Source: an uncultured Clostridium sp. | GTDB lineage: Bacteria; Bacillota; Clostridia; Lachnospirales; Lachnospiraceae | Direction: 5' to 3' | Assembly (NCBI GenBank): GCA_900538475.1 | Contig: UPYT01000008.1 | Coordinates: 52,622 to 116,621 of the forward strand | Length of the DNA stretch: 64,000 nucleotides | Part shown: positions 8,024 to 16,924 of the stretch, piece by piece | Position numbering within the stretch: position 1 is the stretch's first letter | Layout: each line of letters starts with the position of its first letter | The notes under the pieces: generated by a model | Seen by the model: the letters and a program-made list of their open reading frames with translations, nothing else | Told to the model about the DNA's origin: nothing | Database searches by the model: none | Position numbers and translations under genes: made by a program

Positions 8024-8510
8024 TATTGAGTACGAGACAGAAAAAAAATTAGAGCTGGATTATGAGCGGATTATCCGGGAGATTATTTTAGCTTCTCTGG
8101 ATTATGAGGAATGCCCTTACGAGGCAGAGGTTAGTGTGATTCTTACAGATAATGAGGGAATCCGGGAGATTAACCGGGACTATCGGCAGATAGATGCACC
8201 GACCGATGTGCTTTCCTTCCCTATGGTGGATTTTGAAAAAGAATCAGATTTTTCTCATGTGGAGGACGCAGCAGAGGATTATTTTGATCCGGAAACCGGC
8301 GAGCTGGTGCTGGGAGATATTATCATTTCCGTGGAGAAGGTAATAGAACAGGCAGAAAAATACGGTCATTCCCAGGAACGGGAGCTGGCTTTTCTGGTAG
8401 CTCACAGTATGCTTCACTTGTGTGGTTATGATCATATGGAAGATGCTGAGCGGGAAATTATGGAACAGAAGCAGCGTGAAATTTTAACAGAAAAGGGATA
8501 TTGCCGATGA
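8013..8510 (+). CDS. ybeY: Endoribonuclease YbeY
   Basis: A 165-residue metal-dependent RNase that matures the 16S rRNA 3' end and helps 70S quality control. The zinc motif is HSMLHLCGYDHM, matching the family HGxLHLxGYDH apart from S for G. Upstream, DAPTDVLSFPM is the second family signature. The frame is open further upstream, but the ATG at 8013 has AGGAAAGG just before it and overlaps phoH, as is usual. The stop overlaps the next ATG (ATGA), giving a four-gene coupled run. Confidence 0.95.
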   Translation: MTISIEYETEKKLELDYERIIREIILASLDYEECPYEAEVSVILTDNEGIREINRDYRQIDAPTDVLSFPMVDFEKESDFSHVEDAAEDYFDPETGELVLGDIIISVEKVIEQAEKYGHSQERELAFLVAHSMLHLCGYDHMEDAEREIMEQKQREILTEKGYCR

Positions 8511-9679
8511 GAAAAAGAACAGGGGTTTTGGGTTGGTTGCTGGTTGGTTTGCTGTGCATAATGGCTGCAGGCTGTTCCGGGCCGGTTCAGGCCCCTGTTT
8601 CTGAATCTCAGAGAATTATTCAGGAACAGACAGAAAACATGGAAGAGACGGAGCACCGCCCAGTAGTAATTGAGACAGAGCCTAAGCCAGAGACAGAAGC
8701 CCAGGAGCCAGTGAAGGGAAATGTAATTCAGCAGCGGACGGAAACAGACGGCATGATTCACAGCTATCTGACAGGAGAACTGGTTCCTGCAGAGCAGGGA
8801 AAACGCAGACCTTTGGCTGTTATGATGAGCAATGACCGGGCAGCTTTGCCCCAGTATGGTCTAAACAGGGCGGGGGTGATTTATGAGGTGCCGGTGGAAG
8901 CGGGGATGAACCGCTATATGGCTCTGATTGAAAATTTTGACGATTTGGAGCGGATTGGCTCGGTACGCAGCTGCCGGACCTACTATGTTTATTTTGCCAG
9001 AGAGTTTGACGGAATTTACGCCCATTTTGGACAGAGTACCTTTGCAAAGCCTTATCTGAAATATATTGACAATATTAACGGAATTGATGGAACGGGAGGA
9101 ACTGCTTTTTACCGCTCCGGCGATCGAAAAAAACCTCACAATGCCTATACAAGCGCAGCAGGTATTCAGAAAGCGGTGCAAAAGCTGGGGTATTCCTGGG
9201 ATTATTCCGAGGATTATCAGGGACATTTCCGTTTTACGGCGCCAGGAACTGCAGCAGTTCTGGAGGGAGCAGATGCCAGAGATGCCTGGAAGGTGACGCC
9301 AGGATATGAGCTGAATCAGCCATGGTTTGAATATCACGAGGATGACGGCCTGTACTACCGGTATCAGTACGGAGGTCCCCACATGGGAGATGGCGGTCCC
9401 ATTGCGGTACGCAATATTATTATTCAATACTGCCCTTCCGGGTTTTATGCTTCTACGGAATATCTCAATATCAATGTCCATGACGATTCCTGGGGATACT
9501 TTATTACAGGAGGAAAGGCAGAGGATATTACTTGGAAAAAGGACGGAGAGTTTGGCATTACCCATTATTACGATGCATCTGGAAATGAAATTGTTCTGAC
9601 GCCTGGAAAGACCTGGATTTGTGTGGTTCCCACAAGAAATATGAAGCCGGCTCTGATTGAAGGACGGGATGCTGGATAA
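8507..9679 (+). CDS. DUF3048 (YerB-like) lipoprotein
   Basis: A 390-residue exported protein. The N-terminus has basic residues, a hydrophobic core and a lipobox-like AAGC (Cys about residue 23). An acidic Thr/Glu linker follows to about residue 85. The DUF3048 domain then begins PLAVMMSNDRAALPQ and contains RIGSVRSCRTYY and YAHFGQS. A beta-rich C-terminal part carries PGKTWICVVPT, typical of DUF3048_C. Bacillus YerB is the name-giving homologue, of unknown function. Its start overlaps the ybeY stop. It is probably anchored on the outer face of the membrane. Confidence 0.85.
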   Translation: MRKRTGVLGWLLVGLLCIMAAGCSGPVQAPVSESQRIIQEQTENMEETEHRPVVIETEPKPETEAQEPVKGNVIQQRTETDGMIHSYLTGELVPAEQGKRRPLAVMMSNDRAALPQYGLNRAGVIYEVPVEAGMNRYMALIENFDDLERIGSVRSCRTYYVYFAREFDGIYAHFGQSTFAKPYLKYIDNINGIDGTGGTAFYRSGDRKKPHNAYTSAAGIQKAVQKLGYSWDYSEDYQGHFRFTAPGTAAVLEGADARDAWKVTPGYELNQPWFEYHEDDGLYYRYQYGGPHMGDGGPIAVRNIIIQYCPSGFYASTEYLNINVHDDSWGYFITGGKAEDITWKKDGEFGITHYYDASGNEIVLTPGKTWICVVPTRNMKPALIEGRDAG

Positions 9680-9721
9680 AAAAGTAAAAATAAGCAGATA
9701 CTGTACTTATGGAGGTTTACG

Positions 9722-10111
9722 ATGAAAAAGTATATGATCTGTTTATTTTTATTTGCGGCAGTTTCTGCTTTTTGCCTGGGAGTTGGAATCGGAACAAGGC
9801 AGAGCTGCAAAAAAAATCTGCTGCAGGAGACATCACAGTCCGAGTCTTCCTCTTTTCAGGAGACAGAGATGGCGGATTATGAGGCGGCAAATGGGCAGCA
9901 GGTGGAACCTGTGGTGATTCGAGAGGAATATTATCTGGTAGCAGAGGATGGGTTTTTGCTGGTATTTTTAAAGGATCAGAAAACGATCTGTCTTTATACC
10001 CATGTACCTTTGATGGATTTTCCTCAGGAGGAACAGGAGCGGCTGCGAGAGGGGATCTGGTTTTCTTCTATGATGGATGTGTTCCACTATCTGGAGTCTT
10101 ATACCAGCTAG
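9722..10111 (+). CDS. Small exported protein, BofC C-terminal-like
   Basis: A 129-residue protein. Residues 1-24 form a signal peptide or anchor (MKKYMICLFLFAAVSAFCLG). A Ser/Glu-rich spacer follows, then a domain of about 65 residues with EYYLVAEDGFLLVFL, ICLYTHVPLMDFP and the ending LESYTS. This spacing (YYLV.EDG.L..F, T..PL..LP, LE.YSS) resembles the C-terminal domain of BofC, the forespore inhibitor of SpoIVB signalling. I do not regard that as proven, because the similarity rests on pattern only. A good GGAGG site precedes the ATG. It stands alone between yerB-like and the flavoprotein genes. Confidence 0.6.
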   Translation: MKKYMICLFLFAAVSAFCLGVGIGTRQSCKKNLLQETSQSESSSFQETEMADYEAANGQQVEPVVIREEYYLVAEDGFLLVFLKDQKTICLYTHVPLMDFPQEEQERLREGIWFSSMMDVFHYLESYTS

Positions 10112-10187
10112 GGAAAAATATACTTGAAAAGGGACGGCAAACTGGATACAATAGGAAAGAACAAAAATCATGGGTACGGAGGATATT

Positions 10188-11420
10188 ATGAAGAGACAGG
10201 TGATAATTATTGGAGGCGGAGCTTCCGGACTGGCGGCAGCCATTGCAGCAGCCAGAGAAGGAGCGGGAGTGACGGTTCTGGAGCATATGGATCGGGTGGG
10301 AAAAAAGATACTTTCCACTGGAAACGGACGCTGCAATCTGACTAATCTGTCTCTCCGGCCGGAGCATTACCGCTGTAGCCAGCCACAGTTTCCCATGAAG
10401 GTGCTAGATCACTTTTCTGTGTGGGATACCCTGGCATTTTTTGATGAAATCGGAATTGTGACAAAAAGCAGAAACGGATATATTTATCCCAATTCCGATC
10501 AGGCCGCTTCTGTTTTGGACAGCCTGCGAATGGAGGCAGAACGTTTGGGTGTGAGGGTTGTGACAGAGTGTCATATCAGCAGGGCAGCCTGTGCTGGAAA
10601 AGGCCGCTTCCGGATTGAATCAGACCAGGGTGTGTTTCAGGGAGAACGGCTGATTCTGGCAGCAGGTTCTAAGGCGGCTCCTGTGACCGGATCTGACGGC
10701 AGTGGCTATCAGCTGGCACAGGCCTTTGGCCATAGGGTGATTACGCCTCTTCCGGCACTGGTACAGCTTCGCTGTCAGGGGAAGTTTTTGAAACAGCTGG
10801 CAGGTATTCGCTGTGATGCCTTGGTGAAGCTGGTTTCTGAGGGGCAGGTTCTGGCTGCGGATCAGGGAGAGCTTCAGTTGACGGATTACGGTGTGTCCGG
10901 TATCCCCACCTTTCAGGTAAGCCGTTTTGCTGCAGTGGCTCTTCATAAGAAAAAAGCAGTTTCGGTGATCCTTGATTTTCTTCCTTCAAAAAGTATGGAG
11001 GAAACAAAACAGTTTATTCGGAACCGGGCAAAGGCACTTGCCTACCGGAAATCTGAGGATTTTCTGACTGGTGTATTAAATAAAAAGCTGTCTCAGGTGC
11101 TGTTAAAGCTGTCTCAGATTGATGGGGCAGAGCTGGTAGGAAATCTGAAAAACCAGCAGCTGGAACGGCTGGTTCACCTGATTAAGGCTTTTGAGCTTCC
11201 AGTAACATCAACCAATTCCTTTGAGCAGGCGCAGGTTTGCTGCGGAGGAGTGGACACCCGGGATGTCCGGCCGGAAACTATGGAGTCAAAGCTGGTGAAG
11301 GGGCTTTATCTGGCTGGAGAGCTTTTGGATGTAGACGGAATCTGCGGCGGATATAATCTGCAGTGGGCCTGGTCTACGGGAATTACAGCAGGAAGATGTG
11401 CAGGGAGGACGGAAAAATGA
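10188..11420 (+). CDS. NAD(P)/FAD-dependent oxidoreductase, HI0933/BaiN family
   Basis: A 410-residue flavoprotein. The N-terminal dinucleotide-binding motif is GGGASGLAAAIAAAREG. STGNGRCNLTN near residue 46 is a hallmark of the HI0933-like family, and the C-terminal FAD contact is GGYNLQWAWSTG. Members include BaiN of bile-acid-dehydroxylating clostridia, but most act on unknown substrates. The ATG at 10188 is preceded by CGGAGG; an ATG 18 nt upstream has no such site. The stop overlaps the start of the next flavoprotein gene (ATGA), suggesting the two work together or are at least coupled. Confidence 0.88.
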   Translation: MKRQVIIIGGGASGLAAAIAAAREGAGVTVLEHMDRVGKKILSTGNGRCNLTNLSLRPEHYRCSQPQFPMKVLDHFSVWDTLAFFDEIGIVTKSRNGYIYPNSDQAASVLDSLRMEAERLGVRVVTECHISRAACAGKGRFRIESDQGVFQGERLILAAGSKAAPVTGSDGSGYQLAQAFGHRVITPLPALVQLRCQGKFLKQLAGIRCDALVKLVSEGQVLAADQGELQLTDYGVSGIPTFQVSRFAAVALHKKKAVSVILDFLPSKSMEETKQFIRNRAKALAYRKSEDFLTGVLNKKLSQVLLKLSQIDGAELVGNLKNQQLERLVHLIKAFELPVTSTNSFEQAQVCCGGVDTRDVRPETMESKLVKGLYLAGELLDVDGICGGYNLQWAWSTGITAGRCAGRTEK

Positions 11421-13060
11421 TACGAATTAATCAGTTAAAGCTTCCCGTGGAGCATAAGCCGGAGGAGCTTAAGAAAAAGGCGGCCAAGGCTCTTCGGATT
11501 TCTCCGGAACAGGTGGAGAAGCTGGAAATCCGCCGGCGTTCCCTGGACGGGAGAAAAAAGCCGGAGCTTTTTTACAGCTATACCGTTGATATAAAAACTG
11601 CCCGGGAAGAGCAGGTATTACATAGGGCAAAGAATTCTCAGGCTGCAATCTGCCAGGAAAAACCATACGTATTTCCAAAGCCCGGAGAGGAGATGCTTTT
11701 TTCTCCTCCGATTATTGTGGGAGCCGGTCCGGCCGGACTTTTTGCCGGTCTGATGCTGGCAAGAGCAGGATACTGCCCGGTGATTCTGGAGCGCGGAGAG
11801 GATGTGGATAGCCGCCGGAAACGGGTGGACGAGTTCTGGAAAACAGGGAAACTGGATGTCCGTTCCAATGTACAGTTTGGAGAAGGCGGAGCCGGAACCT
11901 TTTCTGATGGAAAGCTGAATACGCTTGTAAAGGATCCGCTGATGAGAAACCGGCTGGTGCTGGAGGTGTTCTGTGAATTTGGAGCCGATTCGTCGATTCT
12001 TTATGACAGTAAGCCTCATATTGGTACCGATGTGCTTTCCGGTATTGTGAAGACCATGAGGCAGGAGATTGTCAGACTGGGCGGTCATGTGCGGTTTGGC
12101 TGTCAGGTAACAGAGCTTGTGACGGAAGGCGGGCAGATCAGAGGGGTAAGGGTGCGTCAGCAGGAAGGAAGGCCGGATGATAACATGGCTGGAAATGAAA
12201 ATCAGGAGCGGGAGGAGTTCCTTTCTGCTCAGGCTGTGATTCTGGCAATTGGTCACAGCGCACGGGATACCTTTTCTATGCTGGAACAGAAAAAAATACC
12301 CATGGATGCCAAGTCCTTTGCCGTAGGACTGCGGATTCAGCACCCCCAGTCTCTGATCAATCTATCTCAGTACGGACGGATGGATGGGGGAAGCCTCGGC
12401 GCTGCCAGCTATAAGCTGACCAGGCAGACCAGTACTGGACGGGGAGTTTACTCTTTCTGTATGTGTCCGGGCGGTTATGTGGTAGATGCCTCCTCAGAAC
12501 GAGAGCACCTGGCAGTAAATGGTATGAGCTATCATGCCAGGGACGGAAAAAATGCCAACAGTGCTTTGATTGTTACGGTGACGCCGGAAGATTTCCCGCA
12601 ACCAGGTCCTCTGGGAGGAGTGGCCTTTCAGCGCAGTCTGGAAAGGCTGGCTTTCCAGGCAGCAGACGGACATATTCCTGTTCAGCTTTATGAAGATTAC
12701 CGGGCGGGAAGGCAGTCCAGACAGCTGGGGGAGATTGAACCGCAGATGCGGGGCAGATGGGCCTTTGGCAATTTAAGAGAGGTTATGCCGGAAAACCTGA
12801 ATCTGGCGCTGTTAGAAGCCATGGAGGGCTTTGGGCAGATGATTCGCGGCTTTGACCGTCCAGACGCCCTGTTTGCAGGAATTGAAAGCCGTACCTCTTC
12901 ACCGGTTCGTATCTGGAGAAATGATGAGATGGAAAGCCAGGTTCGGGGCTTGTACCCCTGCGGCGAGGGAGCCGGATATGCCGGCGGAATTACGTCGGCA
13001 GCTATGGACGGCGTTAAGGTGGCAGAGGCAGTTGTGAGACGGTTTGGACTTCCCCGATAA
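11417..13060 (+). CDS. Uncharacterised FAD-dependent dehydrogenase (COG2509)
   Basis: A 547-residue flavoprotein. Residues 1-95 form a small alpha/beta N-terminal domain (MIRINQLKLPVEH). The FAD-binding motif is GAGPAGLFAGLMLARAG. NVQFGEGGAGTFSDGKLNT near residue 155 and CPGGYVVDASSE near 355 are family signatures. A C-terminal CGEGAGYAGGITSAAMDG completes the FAD site. Substrate and redox partner are unknown in the family. The start overlaps the preceding stop. The last codons form the left arm of a hairpin at 13047-13068 that lacks a T run. Confidence 0.85.
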   Translation: MIRINQLKLPVEHKPEELKKKAAKALRISPEQVEKLEIRRRSLDGRKKPELFYSYTVDIKTAREEQVLHRAKNSQAAICQEKPYVFPKPGEEMLFSPPIIVGAGPAGLFAGLMLARAGYCPVILERGEDVDSRRKRVDEFWKTGKLDVRSNVQFGEGGAGTFSDGKLNTLVKDPLMRNRLVLEVFCEFGADSSILYDSKPHIGTDVLSGIVKTMRQEIVRLGGHVRFGCQVTELVTEGGQIRGVRVRQQEGRPDDNMAGNENQEREEFLSAQAVILAIGHSARDTFSMLEQKKIPMDAKSFAVGLRIQHPQSLINLSQYGRMDGGSLGAASYKLTRQTSTGRGVYSFCMCPGGYVVDASSEREHLAVNGMSYHARDGKNANSALIVTVTPEDFPQPGPLGGVAFQRSLERLAFQAADGHIPVQLYEDYRAGRQSRQLGEIEPQMRGRWAFGNLREVMPENLNLALLEAMEGFGQMIRGFDRPDALFAGIESRTSSPVRIWRNDEMESQVRGLYPCGEGAGYAGGITSAAMDGVKVAEAVVRRFGLPR

Positions 13061-13113
13061 GGGAAGTCTGGTTCTGGAAAATGACAGAAGAAAATCGGCT
13101 GTGAAAACAGCCG
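13047..13113 (+). other. Two hairpins between the flavoprotein gene and proB
   Basis: GACTTCCC (13047-13054) pairs with GGGAAGTC (13061-13068) around the stop codon. CGGCTGT (13096-13102) pairs with ACAGCCG (13107-13113) over a GAAA loop. Neither has a T run, so termination is uncertain. Confidence 0.45.
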
Positions 13114-13131
13114 GGAAATGAGGAAGCGATT

Positions 13132-13980
13132 ATGACAGAAGCGAGAAAGAGCCTGATGGAAAAAAACAGGATCGTTTTAAAAATAGGTTCTTCTTCTTTG
13201 ACCCATCCGGCCACAGGGGAATTGAATCTATGGAAGATAGAGCGGCTGGTGCGGATTATCTGTGATCTAAAAGGAGAGGGAAAAGAGGTAGTTCTTGTTT
13301 CCTCCGGCGCCATAGCTGCAGGCCGTCAGGCTCTGGGCGGTCAGAAACGTCCGGATACCATTTCGGAAAAACAGGCCTATGCGGCAGTGGGACAGGCGCG
13401 TTTGATGATGGTGTACCAGAAGCTGTTTTCGGAGTATAACTGTGTGGCAGCCCAGGTTCTTTTAACTAAGGACACTATGACAAATGACGTTTCCCGGTAC
13501 AATGCCCAGAATACTTTTGATGAGCTTTTAAGTCTGGGCGCTGTTCCGATTGTCAACGAAAACGATACAGTTTCCACACATGAGATTCAGTTTGGCGATA
13601 ATGACAGACTGTCTGCTATTGTGGCAGCTCTTATTGGAGCGGATCTCCTGATTCTGCTTTCGGACATTGACGGTTTGTACACAGATGATCCCCGGACTAA
13701 TCCTCAGGCTCGTTTTATCAGTCTGGTAGAGGAGATTACACCAGAGCTGCTTTCTATGGGAAAGGATACCTCCGGAAGCGATGTGGGAACCGGGGGAATG
13801 TCTGCCAAGCTGGCAGCAGCGAGGATTGCAACAGACAGCGGCTCAGATATGATCATTGCCAATGGAGAGGATGTGGATATTATCCACGATTTGATGAAGG
13901 GGGAGGACAGGGGAACCCTGTTTATGGCTCATGCGAACCTGGATTTTGATTTGATGGATTATATTAATACGAAATACTAA
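13132..13980 (+). CDS. proB: Glutamate 5-kinase, short form without PUA domain
   Basis: A 282-residue amino-acid kinase that phosphorylates glutamate in the first step of proline synthesis. KIGSSSLTHP marks the ATP-binding start, VSSGAIAAGR the glycine-rich loop, NENDTVSTHEIQFGDND the substrate site and GTGGMSAKLAAA the C-terminal lysine motif. The E. coli enzyme is about 367 residues because of a C-terminal PUA domain; this one ends after the kinase domain, so that domain is absent. proA lies two genes downstream in the same operon. Confidence 0.95.
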   Translation: MTEARKSLMEKNRIVLKIGSSSLTHPATGELNLWKIERLVRIICDLKGEGKEVVLVSSGAIAAGRQALGGQKRPDTISEKQAYAAVGQARLMMVYQKLFSEYNCVAAQVLLTKDTMTNDVSRYNAQNTFDELLSLGAVPIVNENDTVSTHEIQFGDNDRLSAIVAALIGADLLILLSDIDGLYTDDPRTNPQARFISLVEEITPELLSMGKDTSGSDVGTGGMSAKLAAARIATDSGSDMIIANGEDVDIIHDLMKGEDRGTLFMAHANLDFDLMDYINTKY

Positions 13981-14051
13981 TTTAGAGCATGAGATGCGAG
14001 ATACGAATACCAAATACAGAATAAAAAAGAGCAGATAAGGAGAATGACAAA

Positions 14052-14279
14052 ATGGATCAGAATAAAATTGACCGCATTAACGCGCTTTATCATAAATCGA
14101 AGGCGGTTGGCCTGACTGAAGAGGAAAAAATGGAGCAGGCAGCTCTGCGGAAGGAATATATTGAAACCATTCGCAAAAATATGCGGGCTCATTTAAATAA
14201 TATTTCCATTCAGGAAAAGGATGGAACGATTACGGATCTGGGGAAAAAATATGGTGGAATCAAAGATATCCAGTCATAA
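14052..14279 (+). CDS. DUF896 family protein (YnzC-like)
   Basis: A 75-residue cytoplasmic protein made of an alpha-helical hairpin. KIDRINALYHKSKAVGLTEEEK is followed by ALRKEYIETIRKNMRAHL, the diagnostic DUF896 pattern of Bacillus YnzC/YlaC-like proteins. The function is unknown; Bacillus ynzC sits in the SOS yneA operon. Here it is placed between proB and the folate enzyme gene, with which it overlaps by 29 nt. Confidence 0.88.
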   Translation: MDQNKIDRINALYHKSKAVGLTEEEKMEQAALRKEYIETIRKNMRAHLNNISIQEKDGTITDLGKKYGGIKDIQS

Positions 14280-14847
14280 GAAGGAAATACGCCGCCAGAT
14301 CCGGCAAAGGGAGCAGGAGTTATCTCCGGAAACAAAGCGGAAGTTAGATGAGCTTCTGGGAAAACGGCTGCTTACGGAGCTTCTAAGGCTGCAGGGAGAT
14401 GGGAAGGATCCAATTTACTGTTATGTTTCCTGTGGAAAAGAGGCAGATACCAGATGGCTTTTAAAGAGTCTCTGGGAGAGAAAGCTTCGGACTGCTGTTC
14501 CAAGGGTTGCGGGAGAACAGATGGAATTTTTTGAAATAACCGGTTTTTCTGATTTGGAGCCGGGATATTTTGGAATTCTGGAACCGCGGGAGGGATGCAG
14601 AAGAGCGTGCTGCCCGGAGTCTGTGATCCTTGTGCCAGGAGCGGCTTTTTCCAGGAATGGAAAGAGACTGGGAAGAGGCGGAGGCTTTTATGATCGTTTT
14701 CTGGAACGGGAGCCAAAGCATAAAAAAATTGCGGCAGCCTATGAATATCAAATGATGGAGACACTGCCGTCAGAGGTTCACGATGTGCCGGTGGACATGG
14801 TGGTGACAGAGAAAGAATGTTACATTTGCAGGACAGGGGAGGAATAA
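14251..14847 (+). CDS. 5-formyltetrahydrofolate cyclo-ligase
   Basis: A 198-residue enzyme converting 5-formyl-THF to 5,10-methenyl-THF with ATP. The basic N-terminal helix [11 protein letters not shown] and the ATP/Mg motif [12 protein letters not shown] are the family hallmarks; [15 protein letters not shown] is the second conserved block. The ATG at 14251 was chosen over 14221 because homologues begin near the KKEIRRQIR helix; either start overlaps the DUF896 gene. It lies within a proline-synthesis operon without a metabolic reason that I can see, and the next start is 2 nt after its stop. Confidence 0.93.
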   Translation: MVESKISSHKKEIRRQIRQREQELSPETKRKLDELLGKRLLTELLRLQGDGKDPIYCYVSCGKEADTRWLLKSLWERKLRTAVPRVAGEQMEFFEITGFSDLEPGYFGILEPREGCRRACCPESVILVPGAAFSRNGKRLGRGGGFYDRFLEREPKHKKIAAAYEYQMMETLPSEVHDVPVDMVVTEKECYICRTGEE

Positions 14848-14849
14848 AA

Positions 14850-16115
14850 ATGGCAATGGATTTGACAGAGCTGGGAAGACAGGCAAGGGAAGCAGCAGCT
14901 GTTTTAAACAGCCTTGGTTCCGAAGATAAGAACAGGGGGCTGAGAGAGGCAGCTCAGGCACTTCTGGACGGACAGAATATGATTCTTGCAGCAAATAAAG
15001 AGGATATGGATCGGGCCAGAGAAAATGGAATGAGTCAGGGACTGCTGGACAGACTGGCCTTAACTCCGGCGCGGATTCGTGGAATGGCTGAGGGAATGAG
15101 TCAGGTTACGGCCTTAGAGGATCCGGTGGGAGAGGTTTTTTCCATGAAGCCCCGGCCCAACGGACTGATGATTGGAAAAAAGAGAGTGCCTCTCGGAGTA
15201 GTCGGAATCATTTATGAGGCGCGCCCCAATGTAACGGCAGATGCCTTCTGTCTCTGTTTTAAGACGGGCAATGCCGTGATTTTAAAAGGGGGAAGTGATG
15301 CGCTTTCCTCGAACCAGGCGATTGTCTCCTGTCTGCAGAAGGGACTTGCTGCAGCAGGACTGCCTGTAAATGCCGTTCAGCTGATTGCAGATACGGACAG
15401 GGAAACAACAAGGGCCTTTATGCGCCTGAATCAATATGTGGATGTGCTGATTCCCCGGGGCGGAGCAGGTCTGATTCGGACCGTAGTAGAAAACAGTACT
15501 GTTCCGGTCATTGAAACAGGAACAGGAAACTGCCACATTTATGTGGATGAAACTGCGGATTTTAAAATGGCTCTGGATATTATTGAAAATGCGAAAACTC
15601 AGAGAATTGGCGTCTGCAATGCCTGTGAGTCTCTGGTGATTCATAAAGCAGCTGCAGAGGCATTTCTGCCGCTTTTAAAGAAACGTCTTCAGGATCAGCA
15701 GGAGGAAGGCCGGAAGGTAGAAATCCGCGCCGAAGAAGAGGCATGCCGTATGGTTCCAGAGTTTGTTTTGGCTTCGGAAGAAGATTGGGGATGTGAATAT
15801 CTGGACTATATTCTTTCAGTAAAGCTTGTAGATTCTCTTGATGAAGCTATCCGACACATTAATCGTTATAATACAGGCCATTCCGAGGCGATTATTACGC
15901 AGGATTACAGCCATGCTCAGGAATTCCTGGATCGAATTGACGCGGCAGCAGTTTATGTCAATGCATCGACCCGTTTTACAGACGGCAATGAATTTGGCTT
16001 TGGGGCGGAAATCGGAATCAGCACTCAGAAGCTTCACGCCAGAGGTCCTATGGGGCTGGAGGCATTGACTACAACAAAATATATTATTTACGGCAACGGC
16101 CAGGTTCGCGGATAA
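14850..16115 (+). CDS. proA: Glutamate-5-semialdehyde dehydrogenase
   Basis: A 421-residue NADPH-dependent reductase of glutamyl phosphate, the second step of proline synthesis. It belongs to the aldehyde dehydrogenase fold. The conserved blocks are [50 protein letters not shown] and the catalytic-Cys region [14 protein letters not shown], with [14 protein letters not shown] near the C-terminus. The ATG at 14850 follows GGGGAGG. It is the last gene of the proB-DUF896-cyclo-ligase-proA group. Confidence 0.97.
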   Translation: MAMDLTELGRQAREAAAVLNSLGSEDKNRGLREAAQALLDGQNMILAANKEDMDRARENGMSQGLLDRLALTPARIRGMAEGMSQVTALEDPVGEVFSMKPRPNGLMIGKKRVPLGVVGIIYEARPNVTADAFCLCFKTGNAVILKGGSDALSSNQAIVSCLQKGLAAAGLPVNAVQLIADTDRETTRAFMRLNQYVDVLIPRGGAGLIRTVVENSTVPVIETGTGNCHIYVDETADFKMALDIIENAKTQRIGVCNACESLVIHKAAAEAFLPLLKKRLQDQQEEGRKVEIRAEEEACRMVPEFVLASEEDWGCEYLDYILSVKLVDSLDEAIRHINRYNTGHSEAIITQDYSHAQEFLDRIDAAAVYVNASTRFTDGNEFGFGAEIGISTQKLHARGPMGLEALTTTKYIIYGNGQVRG

Positions 16116-16186
16116 GTGAAAATGACAGATAGAAGGTACACAGCAGCGTTTGCCGGTGTCAAAGAATGAGGGCGGAGGAAGAAAAA

Positions 16187-16873
16187 ATGCGGATGTACAT
16201 AATCCGTCATGGAGAGACGGAATGGAATGCAGCAGGACGGCTGCAGGGACAAACGGACATTTCCCTGAACGAAAACGGAGTGCGTTTGGCCAGGATTACA
16301 GGGCAGGCGCTCAGCCATGTAAAATTTGATTTGATTATTACAAGTCCTCTGAAAAGAGCCAGACAGACGGCAGAGCTGGTAACAGAAGGGAAATCCATTC
16401 CCATTTTTGAGGATGCCCGGATTAGCGAAATCAGCTTTGGTTCCTGGGAGGGACTGGGAAGCCGGAAACATAATTTTCAGATTCCCTCAGAGCATTTTCA
16501 GGATTTTTATGAGGATCCCTTCCACTTTCAGAATGCTGAGGATGGAGAATGTATAGCAGATCTCTGCGTTCGTACAAGATCCTTTTTTCAGGGGCTGCTC
16601 AAGTCACGCAGCTATCAGGATAAGACCATTCTGATTGCCAGCCATGGCTGTGCCTGCAGAGGAATCCTTAACAATGTATACGAGGATAAGGAAAATTTCT
16701 GGCATGGAAAGGTTCCGCCCAACTGTGCAGTCAGTATTGTAGATGTTGAGGATGGAAAAGCGGTACTTACAGCGTCAGACCAGATTTATTATGATCCGGC
16801 GGAATGTGTGGATTTCAGAACAGGGAAGCCAGCAGGGGCAGATGCTTTGCAACCGGCCCATTTTGTGATATAA
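16187..16873 (+). CDS. Histidine phosphatase family protein
   Basis: A 228-residue branch 1 phosphatase (phosphoglycerate mutase-like). The RHGETEWN motif near residue 7 provides the phospho-accepting His. SPLKRARQTAE gives the second Arg, and IASHGCACRG contains the second catalytic His. The substrate cannot be deduced. The ATG at 16187 follows GGAGGA. The stop codon lies inside the -10 element of the next operon's promoter. Confidence 0.9.
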   Translation: MRMYIIRHGETEWNAAGRLQGQTDISLNENGVRLARITGQALSHVKFDLIITSPLKRARQTAELVTEGKSIPIFEDARISEISFGSWEGLGSRKHNFQIPSEHFQDFYEDPFHFQNAEDGECIADLCVRTRSFFQGLLKSRSYQDKTILIASHGCACRGILNNVYEDKENFWHGKVPPNCAVSIVDVEDGKAVLTASDQIYYDPAECVDFRTGKPAGADALQPAHFVI

Positions 16874-16874
16874 T
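16847..16874 (+). promoter_or_regulatory. Promoter of the miaB-mutS-mutL-miaA group
   Basis: TTGCAA (16847-16852), 16 bp, TATAAT (16869-16874) with an extended -10 TG at 16866-16867. The -10 overlaps the stop of the phosphatase gene. Confidence 0.8.
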
Positions 16875-16924
16875 GGTTTGGATTTTTTCGCTTACAGAAA
16901 CAGATTGCAAAGAGGATTTCAGAT

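Noticed and set aside
11618..12343. 241-codon minus-strand frame across the COG2509 gene
   Set aside because: No start signal and entirely within a well-supported flavoprotein gene.
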